Source: a bacterium
GTDB lineage: Bacteria; 4484-113; JAFGCY01
Length of the DNA: 53,430 bases
Reading direction: 5' to 3'
Assembly (NCBI GenBank): GCA_016932385.1
Contig: JAFGCY010000079.1
Coordinates: forward strand, 1-53,430
This document shows positions 1 through 8,183 of the stretch, piece after piece. Every line of letters starts with the position of its first letter. Positions within the stretch are counted from its first letter, which is position 1. Below the pieces are notes generated by a model. The model saw only the letters and a program-made list of their open reading frames with translations. It made no database searches and was not told where the DNA came from. Position numbers and translations under genes: made by a program.

Positions 1-58
1 CCAGTGAGGAAGATTGCGGCGATATGATCCTGATCCTGTCTCACCCATCAACTTAGAA

Positions 59-185
59 TAGCGCAAGCGCGGGGGCTTGCGCTACTTCTTAGTAGCACGA
101 CCGCCCCTGGTTGTGCTGTGTGTTACGCGCAAGCACGGGGGCTTGCGCTACTTTTCAGAGGTCGCAAGCGCGGAGGCTTGCGCTA
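59..185. repeat. Three palindromic REP-like repeats
   Basis: Three near-identical units of about 22-26 bases lie at 59-84, 127-148 and 161-183. Each has arms GCGCAAGC and GCTTGCGC around a short G-rich loop; the first has perfect 10-base arms (59-68 against 75-84). They stand just past the 3' end of the protease gene. Dispersed palindromes of this kind are known as REP elements and are often mobilised by RAYT transposases, but none is seen here. A role in mRNA 3'-end stability or termination is inference. Confidence 0.7.
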
Positions 186-192
186 CTGGTTT

Positions 193-2010
193 TTAATTCC
201 CGTAATTGCGGCCGACGACGAACAGGTCCAACTCGTCGATCACGCCATTTCTGTCGGCGTCCGCCAGCGCGGTATAGCCCGTATCGCCGGCTTTGAGGCC
301 GAACTTGTCTCTGAGCACCTGGGCGTCGTCGTCGTCGACGTCGCCGTCACCATCGGTATCGCCGTCGCCGGTGCCGGCATCCTCGAAGATCTTGGCGACC
401 ACGCCCAGCACGTCGGTCGAGTTGATGGTGTTGTTCGCGTCGTAATCGGCCTCATCGATGTAATCGCCTGAGGTCGAAGTTACACCGTCCAGCGAGACGA
501 TGATCGCCAGGTCGGCCTCGTCGATATTGCCATCTTTATTGGCGTCGCCCCGCACGACGGTAGGATCCGGTTGAGGTGCGCGAACGCTGCCGTAGCCGTA
601 GAGCTCGTCGCGACCGGAATCGCCGAGGTCCTCAGCGGCGGCGTTCATCGCATCGCGCAACTGCTGGACTGTCCAGGAGGGATTCAGGCTCTTGTACAGA
701 GCGGCGATGCCGGCCACGACCGGAGTGGCCGCCGAGGTGCCGGTGAACTGGTGCGACAAGCTGGAATAGCCGTCATCGGTATGGGCGGCGCAGAGGATGT
801 GAGTGCCCGGCGCGACCAACTCGGTCTCCGGACCGGTCTTGGAATAACTGGCAACTTCCTCATCAATCACCGGAGAAGATGCCGAGACCGTCTGGCTGGG
901 GAAGATCGTCGTTGCACCGACGGCGACGCAGTTATCGAAGGCCGCGGGATAGTCGACGGCGTCCTTGCCGTCGGGACGCCAGCCCTGGCCTGTATTGCCC
1001 GAAGCGGCGCAGACGTAGATACCGGCGTTCCAGGCGCGGTTGATCGCGTTCTCCTCGGCCACACCTCCGCTGGCTCCGCCGAAGCTCATCGAGATAATGT
1101 CGGCTTCCATCAGGATCGCGTAATCGATCGCGGCGATTTCGGAGTCCAGCTGAATGTCGCTGTTGGTGCCCACGCGCAGGGGCATGAGGCGAATGCCGTT
1201 GCTATCCGAGCTGCCGCCGGCGACTCCGGCCATGCCGATGCCGTTGTTGCGGCGCGCACCGATGATCGAGGCGGTGGCGTTGCCGTGCGAGATGAAGTCG
1301 CCAGAAGGATCGGTGGGATCGTTGTCGTCGGCGTTCTGACCGACGGCGGTGAAGTCCCAGCCAACGACATCATCGATGAAACCGTTCTGGTCGTCGTCGA
1401 CGCTGTTGTCCGCGGTCTCAGCCGAATTGTGCCAGATCCGGCCGTCGAAGTCCTCGTGATTGAGGTTGATACCGGTGTCGAGTATGGCCACGATGACCGA
1501 GCTTACACCGGTCGTCAGTTCCCAGGCTTCGGTCACGCCCGTGACCATCAGTGCGTACTGGTTGTTGGTGGCGTACGGTTCGCTGAGGCCTTCCGCGTAA
1601 CTCGGCGCGGCGCCCAGGAACAGCGGGTCGTTAGGGACGGCCTGGCTGACGCGCTTGATCACGTTAGGTGCAGCGACCTTGACGCGCGGGTCGGCCGCCA
1701 GCGTATTAAGCACATCGTGATAGTCCTGGCCCTCCGGCACGCGGACGACCTCGTAGGTGGCATAGCTCAACTCACGCGTGCGCCGGTGCTCAAGATTGGT
1801 ACTGGAGCAGAAGGCGCTGACCGACTTGGCCCCGCGCGACGGGTCCAGTTCGATGATGATCTCGCGGTCGGCGACCTCGCTTAGCGGCAAGTCGGCGGTC
1901 GTGCGGACGACGGGGGCGTTATCCGCGGCATCCGAAGAAGACGGCACGGCACCCGTAGCCGCGATCAATGCGAGGCAGATTACGCTGAGAGCGATCCAGT
2001 TTTGACGCAT
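193..2010 (-). CDS. Secreted subtilisin-like (S8) serine protease with dockerin-like C-terminus
   Basis: Predicted exported endopeptidase of 605 residues. Residues 1-29 form a signal peptide. The S8 catalytic triad is visible: Asp178 in VAILDTG, His242 in SHGNATAS and Ser426 in GTSAATP, with oxyanion Asn339 in ASGNTG. Residues 485-601 hold four Ca-binding F-hand-like repeats of the DxNxDGxID type (near 489, 523, 550 and 584), as in dockerins or dockerin-like tails. The His motif lacks the usual HGTHVAG continuation but keeps His-Gly. A cohesin-like lipoprotein at the other end of the window (51202) is a plausible but untested partner. No clear Shine-Dalgarno precedes the ATG. The S8 call is firm; the dockerin call is good but based on only the calcium loops. 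Confidence 0.93.
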   Translation of the reverse strand: MRQNWIALSVICLALIAATGAVPSSSDAADNAPVVRTTADLPLSEVADREIIIELDPSRGAKSVSAFCSSTNLEHRRTRELSYATYEVVRVPEGQDYHDVLNTLAADPRVKVAAPNVIKRVSQAVPNDPLFLGAAPSYAEGLSEPYATNNQYALMVTGVTEAWELTTGVSSVIVAILDTGINLNHEDFDGRIWHNSAETADNSVDDDQNGFIDDVVGWDFTAVGQNADDNDPTDPSGDFISHGNATASIIGARRNNGIGMAGVAGGSSDSNGIRLMPLRVGTNSDIQLDSEIAAIDYAILMEADIISMSFGGASGGVAEENAINRAWNAGIYVCAASGNTGQGWRPDGKDAVDYPAAFDNCVAVGATTIFPSQTVSASSPVIDEEVASYSKTGPETELVAPGTHILCAAHTDDGYSSLSHQFTGTSAATPVVAGIAALYKSLNPSWTVQQLRDAMNAAAEDLGDSGRDELYGYGSVRAPQPDPTVVRGDANKDGNIDEADLAIIVSLDGVTSTSGDYIDEADYDANNTINSTDVLGVVAKIFEDAGTGDGDTDGDGDVDDDDAQVLRDKFGLKAGDTGYTALADADRNGVIDELDLFVVGRNYGN

Positions 2011-2043
2011 GGTGAACTAGGCCATCCTGATTGGTGTTACCAA

Positions 2044-2074
2044 ATTATATCCCAAGACGTTCAACGCTAACCAA
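2044..2074 (-). promoter_or_regulatory. Putative promoter of the S8 protease gene
   Basis: On the minus strand a perfect TATAAT (2044-2049) lies 33 bases before the protease ATG. A weak TTGGTT -35 (2069-2074) sits at a long 19-base spacing. The -10 is convincing and the -35 is not. Confidence 0.35.
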
Positions 2075-2161
2075 CGTTCATAATTGTGCCCGGAGGTCCG
2101 GGCCTGATATTGCCAGTCCAGAACAGGCTTCTGCTCCAAGTGGCCAGTCGGTTCGCAGGGA

Positions 2162-2188
2162 TTGCCTGGATCGGTTAGCTGTTATAAT
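2162..2188 (+). promoter_or_regulatory. Putative promoter of the lipoprotein gene
   Basis: TTGCCT (2162-2167) and a perfect TATAAT (2183-2188) are separated by 15 bases, slightly short for sigma-70. The leader to the ATG at 2217 would be about 20 bases and contains a purine-rich Shine-Dalgarno. Confidence 0.45.
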
Positions 2189-2216
2189 TCGAATAGTTCT
2201 ATCGAGGGGTAGGGAT

Positions 2217-2822
2217 ATGGAAAAGAACCGCTATCAGAGCGTTTTATCGCTGATTCCGTTTATGCTAATCATGTGCCTGGGTTGCGCCGGGAGTCAGATT
2301 ATGCAGCCAAACGACGAATTCAACCGCCTGCTGGCGCAGGCCGCCGAATCACAGTATTCGCTGGATTATTCGTATCGCTACTCGATCGAGAAGACTGAGC
2401 GGTACTACGACATTCCGGACCATGAACTGCAAATGTTCACGGACTTGATCTATGTGCTGAACTCAGAAGTATCCAGGATTGAGCTGCAAGAAACGCTGAT
2501 CACCGAACAAAGAAGAGTGATCTCTATCCTGGAGTTTACCAATCAGGAGTTGGAAAATTACTCGATTACAGTCGATTATCGGGAGGAACTGGCCGGCCAC
2601 ACGGAAGAGCTGGCGGGTAATGCTGGGCAAATGATCGCTGCTGATACGGTGCGCCACTTCATGTTTTCAAATCGCGACAACTACAACTTGTTAAACCAGA
2701 AAACAAGCAGTGTGGAAGAAGTGCTGGCGGATGTGCTCATGTTATGGGATAAGCAGTCTTCAGCGCTTTATGGCATCAGCGCCAGTTTCAAGGGCTATCC
2801 TCTTACCAGCAGTAAGCTCTGA
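2217..2822 (+). CDS. Predicted lipoprotein of unknown function
   Basis: The 201-residue product starts at ATG 2217, preceded by the purine-rich ribosome site AGGGGTAGGG. The frame is open further upstream, but this start gives an ideal signal sequence: a short basic head, a hydrophobic stretch, then a lipobox-like CLGC with Cys23 as the likely lipidation site. The mature part is mainly helical and polar, with heptad-like Leu/Ile spacing around residues 75-125 that suggests a short coiled coil. I recognise no family. It stands alone, divergent from the protease, with its own promoter. The lipoprotein call is inference from the signal sequence; the -3 residue (Cys20) is unusual. Confidence 0.7.
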   Translation: MEKNRYQSVLSLIPFMLIMCLGCAGSQIMQPNDEFNRLLAQAAESQYSLDYSYRYSIEKTERYYDIPDHELQMFTDLIYVLNSEVSRIELQETLITEQRRVISILEFTNQELENYSITVDYREELAGHTEELAGNAGQMIAADTVRHFMFSNRDNYNLLNQKTSSVEEVLADVLMLWDKQSSALYGISASFKGYPLTSSKL

Positions 2823-2843
2823 TACCAGTTGATAACAGGCAGG

Positions 2844-3491
2844 TCACTCCTCTTTTTTCAGCGCTTCCCAATTGACCAGTACTTCGGCACTGTCGGCTAC
2901 TTCACGGTCACCGTAGACATGCGGGTGGCGGAAGATCAGCTTGTCGACGATCAGCTCCAGGCTGTGGTCCGTGCCCGGCCGGCCCATCGCCACGAGGATG
3001 TCGCCCAAAAACGCCGACTGCAGCAGCAGGTCGCCGATTTCCTTGTGCAGGTGGGCATAGGCGGCATCGAGCGCTTGGCGTTCTTCGGCGGTCATCACAT
3101 CGGGCAGCGGCGCGCCGGCGGCTGAATGCTCGGCCAGGAAGTCCGCGCGGTGCGGATGGTGGGCGATGGTGTGGCCTTTCTTGTCCGTACGGGCGCGGTC
3201 CTCGCCCTCCGGCGGCTCGGGATCGGCGGGTGGCGTATTATGCGCAGCGCGGATCTCGGCCTCGATCTTCAGCACGCCGTCGATTGCCTCCACGACCTCG
3301 TCCGCTTCCTCGCGGATGTACTGGCGCAGGCTGGCCAGGCTCTGTTCGCGGTCCCAGGGGCAGCCGTCGGCGCTGCGCAGATGGGACATCAGGCTTAAAA
3401 GGTTCTTGAAACCGCTGGCCGCGGCCGCCAGTTCGCCTTCGCGCCCGGCCGTCGCCGCACGCCACCGTTCCACGATCTCGGGAATAAGCAT
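2844..3491 (-). CDS. mazG: MazG-family nucleoside triphosphate pyrophosphohydrolase
   Basis: MazG enzymes hydrolyse (d)NTPs to monophosphates and pyrophosphate in house-cleaning and stringent-response control. In this 215-residue protein the metal-binding helix REEADEVVEAID is at about 60-71, after the family signature CPWDREQS. The second helix reads KEIGDLLLQ (about 150-158) where most members have EELGDLLLQ, so one acidic position is Lys. Between them an insert of roughly 60 residues, rich in Pro, Glu, Asp and His, replaces the short loop of single-domain MazG. A promoter abuts the ATG with no Shine-Dalgarno, so the mRNA is probably leaderless. The family call is firm; substrate is unknown and the insert is atypical. 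Confidence 0.88.
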   Translation of the reverse strand: MLIPEIVERWRAATAGREGELAAAASGFKNLLSLMSHLRSADGCPWDREQSLASLRQYIREEADEVVEAIDGVLKIEAEIRAAHNTPPADPEPPEGEDRARTDKKGHTIAHHPHRADFLAEHSAAGAPLPDVMTAEERQALDAAYAHLHKEIGDLLLQSAFLGDILVAMGRPGTDHSLELIVDKLIFRHPHVYGDREVADSAEVLVNWEALKKEE

Positions 3492-3497
3492 CCGGCG

Positions 3498-3526
3498 ATG
3501 TTATCACCGGAAGCGGAGTGGGGCAA
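3498..3526 (-). promoter_or_regulatory. mazG promoter giving a probably leaderless mRNA
   Basis: On the minus strand TTGCCC (3521-3526) and TAACAT (3498-3503) are spaced by exactly 17 bases. Only six bases separate the -10 from the mazG ATG, so transcription should begin at or beside the start codon. Confidence 0.6.
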
Positions 3527-3599
3527 CTACCTCTGGTATAAGCAAAACAACGGCTTTGGTCTTATTCTCTAGCGAATCTTACATCTCGAAACTTACTAC

Positions 3600-3690
3600 A
3601 AGTGAAAGTGAAAGTGGAAAGTGAAAGCGCTGTGTACTCCTACAACCTGCATCATGAAGACTTTCTACTTTAACTTTCTACTTTTACTTG
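3600..3690. repeat. Imperfect inverted repeat of GAAAGT-type units
   Basis: The left arm (about 3600-3628) has four tandem purine-rich units of the form GTGAAA or GTGGAAA. The right arm (about 3661-3690) has the pyrimidine complement, CTTTCTACTT-like units. Together they can form a long mismatched hairpin over a loop of about 32 bases. The tract is AT-rich compared with the genes around it and fills the gap between mazG and the next gene. I see no ORF in it. Confidence 0.55.
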
Positions 3691-3714
3691 CTCGGATGAG
3701 CTTCTGCTTTGGTT

Positions 3715-4560
3715 TCACTCAGATTCCAGCAACCGCCCGATGCGTTCCAGGTACGCCTGATACGTCACGCGGCCCTGTTCGTCATTGAGTTCCTCGGCCA
3801 CGGCTAGGGCTTCCCGGGCGGCCTGCTGGGCCTTTTGGTATTCCATGTTGTAGATCAGCTCTTCCAGCGCCTCGTCCTCGCGCGGCAGCTTCTTGAGCTT
3901 CTCCACGAGTTCCAGCTTGCGCTGGAGGCGCCGTTGCCCGCGCTCGCTGAGCTTGAACTGGAAGCCGTGGCGGGCGGTCATCGTAGTACGCTCGCGCCGG
4001 TCAATGGCGCGCTGCTGCTGCTTCTCACGGGCTGCGGCCCGGGCCTCGGCGCGTTGCTTGCGCTTGTCCAAGCGCTTCTGCTTCTTCGCCTCGGCGATGG
4101 CCGCCTTTTCCTCGGGCGTCTTGATCTTTTTTAACTCACGCAGCCGCGACAGGCGTACCCAGGGGCTGTAGCCCTCGGCTTCGGGCTTTTTCGTCAGTCC
4201 CAGTTCGCGGAAAAACCGTGACCCCTGGTCCTTTTTATAGGTGTCGTAATCGGTCCATTCGTGCTCGCTTTCGTCGAACAACTCGGCTTCGATCCGGTCG
4301 AACTGGACCAGTGCGCTGTTGCGGTAGAGCAGGTAGAACAGCCAGCCACCGACCGGCAGGATCGCGGCCAGCACCGCCCAGGGCGCGCCGCGGTTGTAGC
4401 GCTGCATCGCGTCGCGGTAGACCCAGTAGACGATCGACAGGTGCACCACGATCAGCACCAGATCGAAAATCAGCAGCCAGGGAATGAACGGATTGTCGGG
4501 GTCGATCAACGTCCGCCAAGTGACGACCAGGTCCTGAGCCCAATGGCTGTTCTTCTCCAT
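3715..4560 (-). CDS. Unknown membrane protein with basic coiled-coil tail
   Basis: I recognise no family in this 281-residue protein. Two hydrophobic segments are visible at about 26-47 and 61-79. A long, highly charged Lys/Arg/Glu/Ala-rich stretch (about 135-205) follows and is likely helical or coiled coil. The C-terminal 60 residues look like a short helical repeat (EALEELIYNMEYQKAQQ onward), possibly TPR-like. Start ATG 4560 is chosen over a longer frame because a TAAGAT -10-like hexamer (4568-4573) ends seven bases before it, matching the leaderless pattern of neighbouring genes. The function is unknown; the topology suggests a membrane-anchored cytoplasmic domain. Confidence 0.65.
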   Translation of the reverse strand: MEKNSHWAQDLVVTWRTLIDPDNPFIPWLLIFDLVLIVVHLSIVYWVYRDAMQRYNRGAPWAVLAAILPVGGWLFYLLYRNSALVQFDRIEAELFDESEHEWTDYDTYKKDQGSRFFRELGLTKKPEAEGYSPWVRLSRLRELKKIKTPEEKAAIAEAKKQKRLDKRKQRAEARAAAREKQQQRAIDRRERTTMTARHGFQFKLSERGQRRLQRKLELVEKLKKLPREDEALEELIYNMEYQKAQQAAREALAVAEELNDEQGRVTYQAYLERIGRLLESE

Positions 4561-4604
4561 CGCTTCTATCTTACCAATACCAGCGCCAAACAAACATCCA
4601 ACGG

Positions 4605-4633
4605 TTGAGGATGCCGCCCGTGCGCGCTAGAAT
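4605..4633 (+). promoter_or_regulatory. Nitrilase-gene promoter giving a probably leaderless mRNA
   Basis: TTGAGG (4605-4610) and TAGAAT (4628-4633) are spaced by 17 bases. The ATG at 4640 follows the -10 after six bases, so the predicted first transcribed base falls at the start codon. Confidence 0.6.
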
Positions 4634-4639
4634 CGAGGT

Positions 4640-5383
4640 ATGCGCGTATACATGCCCCGCTTTTACGTTCGCACTCTGACCGAGAACCTGACGGCGCTCA
4701 GACGCGACGTGGCTCAGGCCGCCGAGCTCGGTTGCGACTGCGCCGCCTTTCCCGAGCAATTTCTGACCGGCTATTTCGGCGCAGGTTCCCCGCTTGAGCT
4801 GCGCCAGGTCATGGCGGAGCTGTCCGCCGCTCACCCGGCGATGCTGCTGCTGTTCGGTACGATCAGCGAGGACGGCGTCAACCGGCAATGCCTCTACCTG
4901 GCCGGCCGGTCCGTGGCGTCGTACGACAAGGTGCACCTGTTCCTGCCCAACGGCGAGGACAAGCTCTGGCGGCGTGGCGAAAAGTATGTGGCGCTGGCCC
5001 ATGGCGACTGGCGGATCGGGCTGTTGACCTGCAACGACGTGCGCTTTCCCGAACAGGCTCGCGCGTTGAAGCTGGAGTACGACGTGAACCTGCTGTGGTA
5101 TCCGGCCCTGTGGCCCTGGGAGCGCGACCATGTCTGGGCGGCGCTGTTAAGAGCGCGGGCGATCGAAAACGGTTGCTTCGTGCTGGGCTGCTGCCTGGCC
5201 GGGCTGGATAACGGACAGGAGCTGTTCGACGGGGCCGGTTGCCACGTTTACAGTCCCCTGGGCGACGAACTGCATCCCGCCCAGCGCGTGTATACGCTCG
5301 ACCCGGCGCTGTTGGCGCGCGTCACGGTGGATACGCGGCAGCAGTACTGCGCGATCCCGCAAACCGAGCTGATCGAGCCTTAA
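4640..5383 (+). CDS. Carbon-nitrogen hydrolase (nitrilase superfamily amidase)
   Basis: A 247-residue single-domain member of the nitrilase superfamily, whose enzymes hydrolyse C-N bonds in amides or nitriles through a Glu-Lys-Cys triad. The triad is visible: Glu39 in FPEQFLTGY, Lys97 in DKVHLF and Cys131 in LTCNDVRFPEQ. The CxDxRFPE-like context is typical of amidase branches, with Asn where many members have Tyr or Glu. The length is close to the 250-280 usual for the fold. There is no signal peptide, so it is cytoplasmic. Its 3' end overlaps the convergent next gene by four bases. The substrate cannot be told from the sequence. Confidence 0.87.
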   Translation: MRVYMPRFYVRTLTENLTALRRDVAQAAELGCDCAAFPEQFLTGYFGAGSPLELRQVMAELSAAHPAMLLLFGTISEDGVNRQCLYLAGRSVASYDKVHLFLPNGEDKLWRRGEKYVALAHGDWRIGLLTCNDVRFPEQARALKLEYDVNLLWYPALWPWERDHVWAALLRARAIENGCFVLGCCLAGLDNGQELFDGAGCHVYSPLGDELHPAQRVYTLDPALLARVTVDTRQQYCAIPQTELIEP

Positions 5384-6462
5384 GGCGTATCCTCGGGCTC
5401 GGGATCAAGGTCCAAGTCCATGTCCTCGGCCGGTTCCGCCTTGCGCTTCTGGTTGGCACTAATGATCACCCAAACCGCCAGGCCCACCATCAAGAGCACA
5501 AACACCCACCAATAGCGGATGAAGGTGTAGGTGACGAATGTGATCAGGCAGGCGATCAGGAATGAGACGATCGTCAGGACGAAGCGCAGGCCCGCGCCGA
5601 TCGCCTTGACCGGGAAGATGTTGATCAGCACCATCGCCGGTCCGAGCATCAGGTTGAAAGCGATGGTCCAGAGGACGATCGCCGCGACGATCCTGAGCCA
5701 GCGGCCGGCCTCTTCCTCGCCGTGCTTGGCGGCCACCAACTCGTCCTTGCTCTGGTTGGTCAGTTCGTAGAAGTCGGGTTCGCCCTTGATCTGGCCACCC
5801 GAAAACTCGGCGGCCAGCAGGACCTCCTGGCCGGCGTAGATAACCTTGACCGCATGGCGCAGCTTGTCGTGCGTTTGCAGATCCTCGAACTCCTTGCTGA
5901 GGATCTCGACCCAGGGCAGGCGGATTCTGCACTTCTGGGGGTTGATCACGACGTTACCGAGCTTGACCGGCGCCCATTTGACGTCATGCTCCTTCTCGCG
6001 CCAGCCCTCGTGCTGCGTGGTTACCTCTTCCGTGTATTCCACTTCCTTGCCGTTCTCGACCTCGGTCCGCGTCTCCTCGTGGGTTTCCTCCCAGTATTCG
6101 TAGCGCTCCAGCAGATAGTCGTAGGCCAGAATCGGTCCAGCGGGGCTGCCGGCGGGTGGAGTCAAGACGTCGCCGGCCATGACCGCGCCGGAGACAATGC
6201 CTTTGCCCTCGATCGAGCCGACCTCGGCCACGGGCGTAACCTGCAGCTTGGCGATATCCTGGCTGTCCTTTTCCGTGCGCGCGGCACAGAAGGGCAGGGC
6301 GAACGTGACGAGGAACAACAGCGCACCGAAGAAAAAGCCGCCGATCGAGTCCAGGCAGGTGCTCTTGCTTTCCCGGCCCCATTTGGCGAAGGGATTGGCG
6401 GAGCCCACCACGCGGCGGCTGACGATGCGACGACTGATTTCACGGCCAGATTTGTTAGACAA
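5380..6462 (-). CDS. GIDE/TMEM43-like multi-pass membrane protein
   Basis: The 360-residue product has a TM segment at about 40-61 and three or four hydrophobic segments between about 250 and 335, with an acidic C-terminal tail. Residues about 75-215 form a soluble domain that begins with EVGSIEGKGIVSG, continues through a Pro/Gly-rich stretch and the YDYLLERYEYWEE region, and carries many Glu/Lys residues. This layout resembles the GIDE domain and TMEM43-type proteins. The start codon appears to be TTG (6462), with GGGAG upstream. It is transcribed away from the exported-protein gene at 6493 and overlaps the convergent nitrilase gene by four bases. The family assignment is a resemblance only; the function is unknown. 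Confidence 0.55.
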   Translation of the reverse strand: MSNKSGREISRRIVSRRVVGSANPFAKWGRESKSTCLDSIGGFFFGALLFLVTFALPFCAARTEKDSQDIAKLQVTPVAEVGSIEGKGIVSGAVMAGDVLTPPAGSPAGPILAYDYLLERYEYWEETHEETRTEVENGKEVEYTEEVTTQHEGWREKEHDVKWAPVKLGNVVINPQKCRIRLPWVEILSKEFEDLQTHDKLRHAVKVIYAGQEVLLAAEFSGGQIKGEPDFYELTNQSKDELVAAKHGEEEAGRWLRIVAAIVLWTIAFNLMLGPAMVLINIFPVKAIGAGLRFVLTIVSFLIACLITFVTYTFIRYWWVFVLLMVGLAVWVIISANQKRKAEPAEDMDLDLDPEPEDTP

Positions 6463-6483
6463 GGTCGACTCCCAGTGTACAAT
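6456..6483 (+). promoter_or_regulatory. Promoter of the exported-protein gene
   Basis: TAGACA (6456-6461) and TACAAT (6478-6483) are spaced by 16 bases. A TTG start codon follows at 6493, nine bases after the -10. The -35 overlaps the first codon of the divergent gene, and TGTACA inside the spacing could serve both directions. Confidence 0.5.
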
Positions 6484-6492
6484 TCAAGTACT

Positions 6493-7509
6493 TTGTTACA
6501 CGTCAATTATAAACCAACCGTAGTGCTGACGCTGCTGATCGTAGTGCTTTCGCCGTTCATGGCCAAGGCCGAGGAGCGCCTGCAGGAATACCAGGGGACG
6601 CCGTTCAGCCTGGCGGCGCAGCGCCAATTGGAGATCGAGCTGCTCGATCACACCAGCCAGCCCGGCTACCAGATGGCCACGTTGCTGCCCACCAGCACGA
6701 CGTCCGTCGACATCGTCGGAATCCGCTGGCCGCGCTCCGAGCAACGCTGCTACCTGGCCATCGCGCATAGCGGCGGCGGCAACCAGTATGCGACCGGCCC
6801 GGGCGGCGATTATCTGCTGCTGATGGCGGCGGGGCGTGAGGCCAAGCCCGTACCCCTGAGTGCTGGCGGCAACGGGATGGTCAATCGCCTGTGCATCTGG
6901 CCGACGGAGCGCAGCGAGAACGCCAAGCTGATTATTTTGTTTTCGCTGACCGGCAGCACGTACGATGCCACGGTCTACGCGCTGGCCGTCAATCCGGACG
7001 GAACCTTCACCGAGCTCGATACCGGCGGCGCGCTGACGCTGTTCGGCTGGTTCGACTGCGTCGACCTGGACGGCGACGGCAGCTTCGAGCTGATTACCAG
7101 CCGCAATCTAGACGGGACGATCGGCGGGTTCTTCTACCATGCCGTGCGCAGCCTGCGCGAGGACCAGCAGGCCTATATGGGCGCTCCGAGCGGTTACCTG
7201 GAGTATTTCGAGCAGGAGCTGGCCTGGCTGGACTGGGTGGTGGAAACGCGCGGGCTGATCCAGGCGGATCCGACGCCGTACCTGAACGCAACCGGCGTGG
7301 GCCATGCTTACGTGGCGGAATACAACGGCCGCAAGTACGGCTTCGATTCGGTGATCGAGGTGCCCCTAACTTTTCCCGGCGTGGAGAATGTCAGCGAGTA
7401 CAACCAGCAGCGACGTGACGCGTTCCACCTCGTGATGAAATACCGTGACGAGTTGGCGGCCTGGCTGAACGGCGGCGATTATCCCGCAACCTGGAAAATG
7501 GTGCCATGA
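6493..7509 (+). CDS. Exported protein of unknown function, FG-GAP-like motif
   Basis: The frame is open far upstream across the divergent gene, so the start must be judged. TTG 6493 gives a good signal peptide (hydrophobic core VVLTLLIVVLSPF, cleavage after AKA) and lies just after a promoter; ATG 6559 would remove the signal core. From TTG the product has 338 residues. The motif DLDGDGSFELITSRN near residue 195 is like the calcium-binding FG-GAP/VCBS loop of beta-propellers. No catalytic motif is recognised. Its stop overlaps the next gene's start (ATGA), so the two are translationally coupled and probably act together at the envelope. Confidence 0.65.
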   Translation: MLHVNYKPTVVLTLLIVVLSPFMAKAEERLQEYQGTPFSLAAQRQLEIELLDHTSQPGYQMATLLPTSTTSVDIVGIRWPRSEQRCYLAIAHSGGGNQYATGPGGDYLLLMAAGREAKPVPLSAGGNGMVNRLCIWPTERSENAKLIILFSLTGSTYDATVYALAVNPDGTFTELDTGGALTLFGWFDCVDLDGDGSFELITSRNLDGTIGGFFYHAVRSLREDQQAYMGAPSGYLEYFEQELAWLDWVVETRGLIQADPTPYLNATGVGHAYVAEYNGRKYGFDSVIEVPLTFPGVENVSEYNQQRRDAFHLVMKYRDELAAWLNGGDYPATWKMVP

Positions 7510-8183
7510 ACGCGATCATCGAACGGCTGGTCGAACATCTAAAGTGGCGCAAGAGCGCCGCTGGCAAGAAGTATCGGCCCAAGAAGAAAGAGCGGGTCAG
7601 GTGGGGCGCGTTCCAGATTCCGCAAATGGCGGCGCTGCTGGTCTGGGCCTCTTACTTGACCTACGCGCTGCTGGGAGCGCCGGGTTTGACCAACCTGGCC
7701 GCGGGGCTCGATTTCGTCCTGTTTGACTGGCCGGGCATCATTGGCCTGTTACTCCTCTTGACCGCCGGCACCCGGCAGCTGAACTCGCATCTCGAAAACA
7801 AGGCGTACGAGCAATTGTTGGAGCAGAACGAGCGCTTCACGCTGGTGGAATACGCACGCTACCTCAGCCGGCAGATCGAGCTGGCCCAGGATGATCCCAG
7901 CCTGGGCGGGCCGGCGGAAGTCGAGCGGCTGCAGGTCCTGCGCGGTAAACTAACCAAGATCCTGCGCGAAAGCGCCAAGGAGGACAGCGTGCCGATCGAC
8001 AGCACGCTGGCGCGCGAGGCCGATCTCGCCGAGCTGGTGGTGGAGTCGTACGAGATTGTGCCGGAAGAAGATCCGCTCAAAGAGCTGGACGAGCGGCTGC
8101 CGGACGCACTCAAGCAGCGGGTCGAGGAACTGGAGCAGGAACTGGAAGCGCACCCGGTCCGACGCCATGAGCGGGAAGGCTAG
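7506..8183 (+). CDS. Membrane protein with cytoplasmic helical tail, unknown function
   Basis: A 225-residue protein with a very basic N-terminus (Lys/Arg-rich, residues 10-32), two hydrophobic segments at about 38-60 and 68-88, and a long charged helical C-terminal region ending in an acidic coiled-coil-like stretch (about 190-217). The start ATG overlaps the stop of the preceding exported-protein gene by four bases, a strong sign of co-translation. The basic head predicts it faces the cytoplasm. The end overlaps the convergent kinase gene by four bases. I recognise no family. Confidence 0.65.
   Translation: MNAIIERLVEHLKWRKSAAGKKYRPKKKERVRWGAFQIPQMAALLVWASYLTYALLGAPGLTNLAAGLDFVLFDWPGIIGLLLLLTAGTRQLNSHLENKAYEQLLEQNERFTLVEYARYLSRQIELAQDDPSLGGPAEVERLQVLRGKLTKILRESAKEDSVPIDSTLAREADLAELVVESYEIVPEEDPLKELDERLPDALKQRVEELEQELEAHPVRRHEREG

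Noticed and set aside
59..185. CRISPR array
   Set aside because: The three palindromic units are unevenly spaced (about 40 and 12 bases between copies) and lack uniform spacers; no cas gene is nearby.
571..1884. Plus-strand open frame of 437 codons
   Set aside because: It is antisense to the S8 protease, whose catalytic motifs show which strand is coding.
5722..6492. Upstream extension of the exported-protein frame
   Set aside because: It runs antisense through the GIDE-like gene; a promoter and signal peptide place the start at 6493.
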